From PFJX01 sp964646585 (lineage in GTDB: Bacteria; Pseudomonadota; Gammaproteobacteria; Burkholderiales; Thiobacillaceae): DNA of 7,371 nt. The notes below the pieces were generated by a model. That model saw nothing but the letters and a program-made list of their open reading frames with translations, did not search any database and had not been told where the DNA came from. Position 1 is the first letter of the stretch. Each line of letters opens with the position of its first letter. Both the position numbers and the translations under genes were made by a program. The stretch is from NCBI GenBank assembly GCA_964646585.1, contig CAZYEY010000067.1:1-7371 (forward strand), in the 5' to 3' direction. Of the stretch, positions 6,314 to 7,371 are shown piece after piece.

Positions 6314-7371
6314 GCTTGTCCAACAGGATTTCGATGAGGTTCAGGCCGCCGGCCAGGTCCGCCTGGTCGAACAGGACATCCAGGTCGGCTTCCGTCTCCA
6401 CCCGATGGTGCTTCATGCCAAAGGCCGCCGCCAGCAGGCCGAAGTCCGGATTCACGAAGTCGCAGTCGATGTAGCGCTCGCCGTAGAGCTGGAACTGGTT
6501 CTTGCGGATGAGGCTCATGCTGCCGTTGTTGATGACCACGGTGTTGAGGGCCAGGCCGTAGTTCACCGCGGTCATCAGCTCCATGGCGCACATCTGGAAG
6601 CCGCCGTCCCCCAGGATGGCAAAGGCGGGGGCATCCTTGAAGAAGAACTTGGCGCCGATGGCGGCGGGGATGGCGTGACCCAGGGAGGAGATGCCGCTGT
6701 TGGGGAAGTAGTGGTTGGCGTGGGAGACGTCCAGGAAGCTCTGGGCGAACACGATGTTGTCATCGAAGATCAGGGCATCCCCGGGGAAGCGCCTGGCCAA
6801 GCGCTGGAAGAAAGCCTCCATGATCCGGAACTTGGTCCGCTCCCTGCCCCGGACCGGGTCCGGCGCCATCCGGGCCTGACGGTGGCTGGCCAGCCGGTCC
6901 AGATCCTTGGGTGGGCAGTCGGCCAGCCGGTCCAGCAACTCCCCCGTGACTTCCCGGATGTCGCCGTGGACCGCCACCTCGGGCCGAAACACTTTGCCTA
7001 GCTGGGCCGCGTCCCGGTCCACCTGGGCCAGGCGCTTGCCCTCCAGCAATTTGGCGTCCCAAAGGTAGCTGGTGCGCTCGTTGAAGCCGGCGCCCAGGAA
7101 GAGCACCAAATCCGCCTGGCCGGCGATGTAGCGGTAGGCGTCGCCATTGGAGGTGACGCCCAGGCAGCCCAGAGCCAGCGCCGAGTCCTCCGGTACCACC
7201 CCTTTCCCTTTCAGGCTGGTGGCCACGGGGATATTCAGCGCTTCGGCCAGACGGGTCACCTCGCCCCGGGCGCCGGCACGGATGCAACCGTAGCCAGCCA
7301 CGATGACCGGGTAGCGGGCCTCACGAATGAGCTGGGCAAGCTCCGGAACGGGGCCGGTCTGAACCGGGGCG
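6282..7371 (-). CDS. Thiamine-diphosphate enzyme, acetolactate-synthase-like, 5' end off the window
   Basis: The C-terminal 362 residues of a ThDP-dependent enzyme of the acetolactate synthase/pyruvate decarboxylase type, which typically decarboxylates a 2-keto acid and may ligate the product to a second carbonyl. The central domain shows R-Y-P-V-I-V-A-G-Y-G, L-V-L-F-L-G-A-G and a Q-V-D-R-D segment. The C-terminal domain carries the ThDP/magnesium motif, from G-D-G-G-F (about fragment residues 254-258) to N-N (281-282), spaced 27 residues apart as usual, then Y-G-E-R-Y and N-P-D-F as in acetolactate synthases. The N-terminal PYR domain with the catalytic Glu is beyond the right edge. The frame is open to the last base, so an internal GTG at 7299-7301 is not the start. 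Ordinary valine/isoleucine synthesis is unlikely given the glycosyltransferase and CapK-like ligase neighbours; sulfopyruvate- or phosphonopyruvate-type decarboxylases or a sugar/keto-acid carboligase are other options. Substrate unknown. Confidence 0.88.
   Translation of the reverse strand, partial: APVQTGPVPELAQLIREARYPVIVAGYGCIRAGARGEVTRLAEALNIPVATSLKGKGVVPEDSALALGCLGVTSNGDAYRYIAGQADLVLFLGAGFNERTSYLWDAKLLEGKRLAQVDRDAAQLGKVFRPEVAVHGDIREVTGELLDRLADCPPKDLDRLASHRQARMAPDPVRGRERTKFRIMEAFFQRLARRFPGDALIFDDNIVFAQSFLDVSHANHYFPNSGISSLGHAIPAAIGAKFFFKDAPAFAILGDGGFQMCAMELMTAVNYGLALNTVVINNGSMSLIRKNQFQLYGERYIDCDFVNPDFGLLAAAFGMKHHRVETEADLDVLFDQADLAGGLNLIEILLDKHAFPSYLSAR

Noticed and set aside
4373..6337. 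Long plus-strand open frame (654 codons) opposite the glycosyltransferase
   Set aside because: Its product is a Gly/Ala/Val/His-rich string with no domain; it is the antisense shadow of a GC-rich gene whose minus-strand product has clear transferase motifs.
7299..7301. GTG as the start of the ThDP enzyme
   Set aside because: The frame stays open and family-like upstream to the window edge, and a start here would cut the central domain and drop the PYR domain.
1..7371. CRISPR array, tRNA, rRNA or insertion sequence
   Set aside because: No regularly spaced repeats, no tRNA- or rRNA-like stretch, and no transposase frame or terminal inverted repeats were seen on either strand.

Overview
The window looks like part of the genome of a GC-rich, sulfur-oxidising proteobacterium, most likely betaproteobacterial. 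Two signs point there: a well-conserved dissimilatory adenylylsulfate (APS) reductase alpha subunit, and the remnant of a PEP-CTERM (exosortase) sorting tail of the kind common in Betaproteobacteria. The lineage is inferred from protein families only, because no rRNA or other marker gene is present.

Left part, plus strand (1-2603). The window opens inside aprA, the flavin subunit of APS reductase. Its frame is intact and strongly conserved except for one in-frame TAA at 126-128, which either breaks the gene or is a sequence error. aprA ends in a strong rho-independent terminator. About 150 bp later comes a YkgJ-type cysteine-cluster protein gene (1653-2603) with its own predicted promoter. 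That promoter is embedded in a compact set of repeats: a 13-bp perfect palindrome plus a third copy of its core 8-mer.

Middle part (2604-3239). This stretch of about 640 bp has no convincing intact gene. Its right end holds the last ~20 residues of a PEP-CTERM-like tail whose PEP motif has been lost, followed at once by a textbook plus-strand terminator. The rest looks like decayed or rearranged DNA.

Right part, minus strand (3240-7371). Three genes overlap head to tail and are convergent with the left block. In order of transcription they are an acetolactate-synthase-like thiamine-diphosphate enzyme (cut by the window's right edge), a long glycosyltransferase with a GT-A-like DxD motif, and a phenylacetate-CoA-ligase/CapK-family adenylate-forming enzyme. 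The overlaps of 32 and 4 bases suggest translational coupling and a common pathway. A plausible but unproven role is making and attaching an unusual acyl or keto-derived group during surface glycan or glycolipid synthesis. Nothing in the sequence links this block to the sulfur genes beyond proximity.
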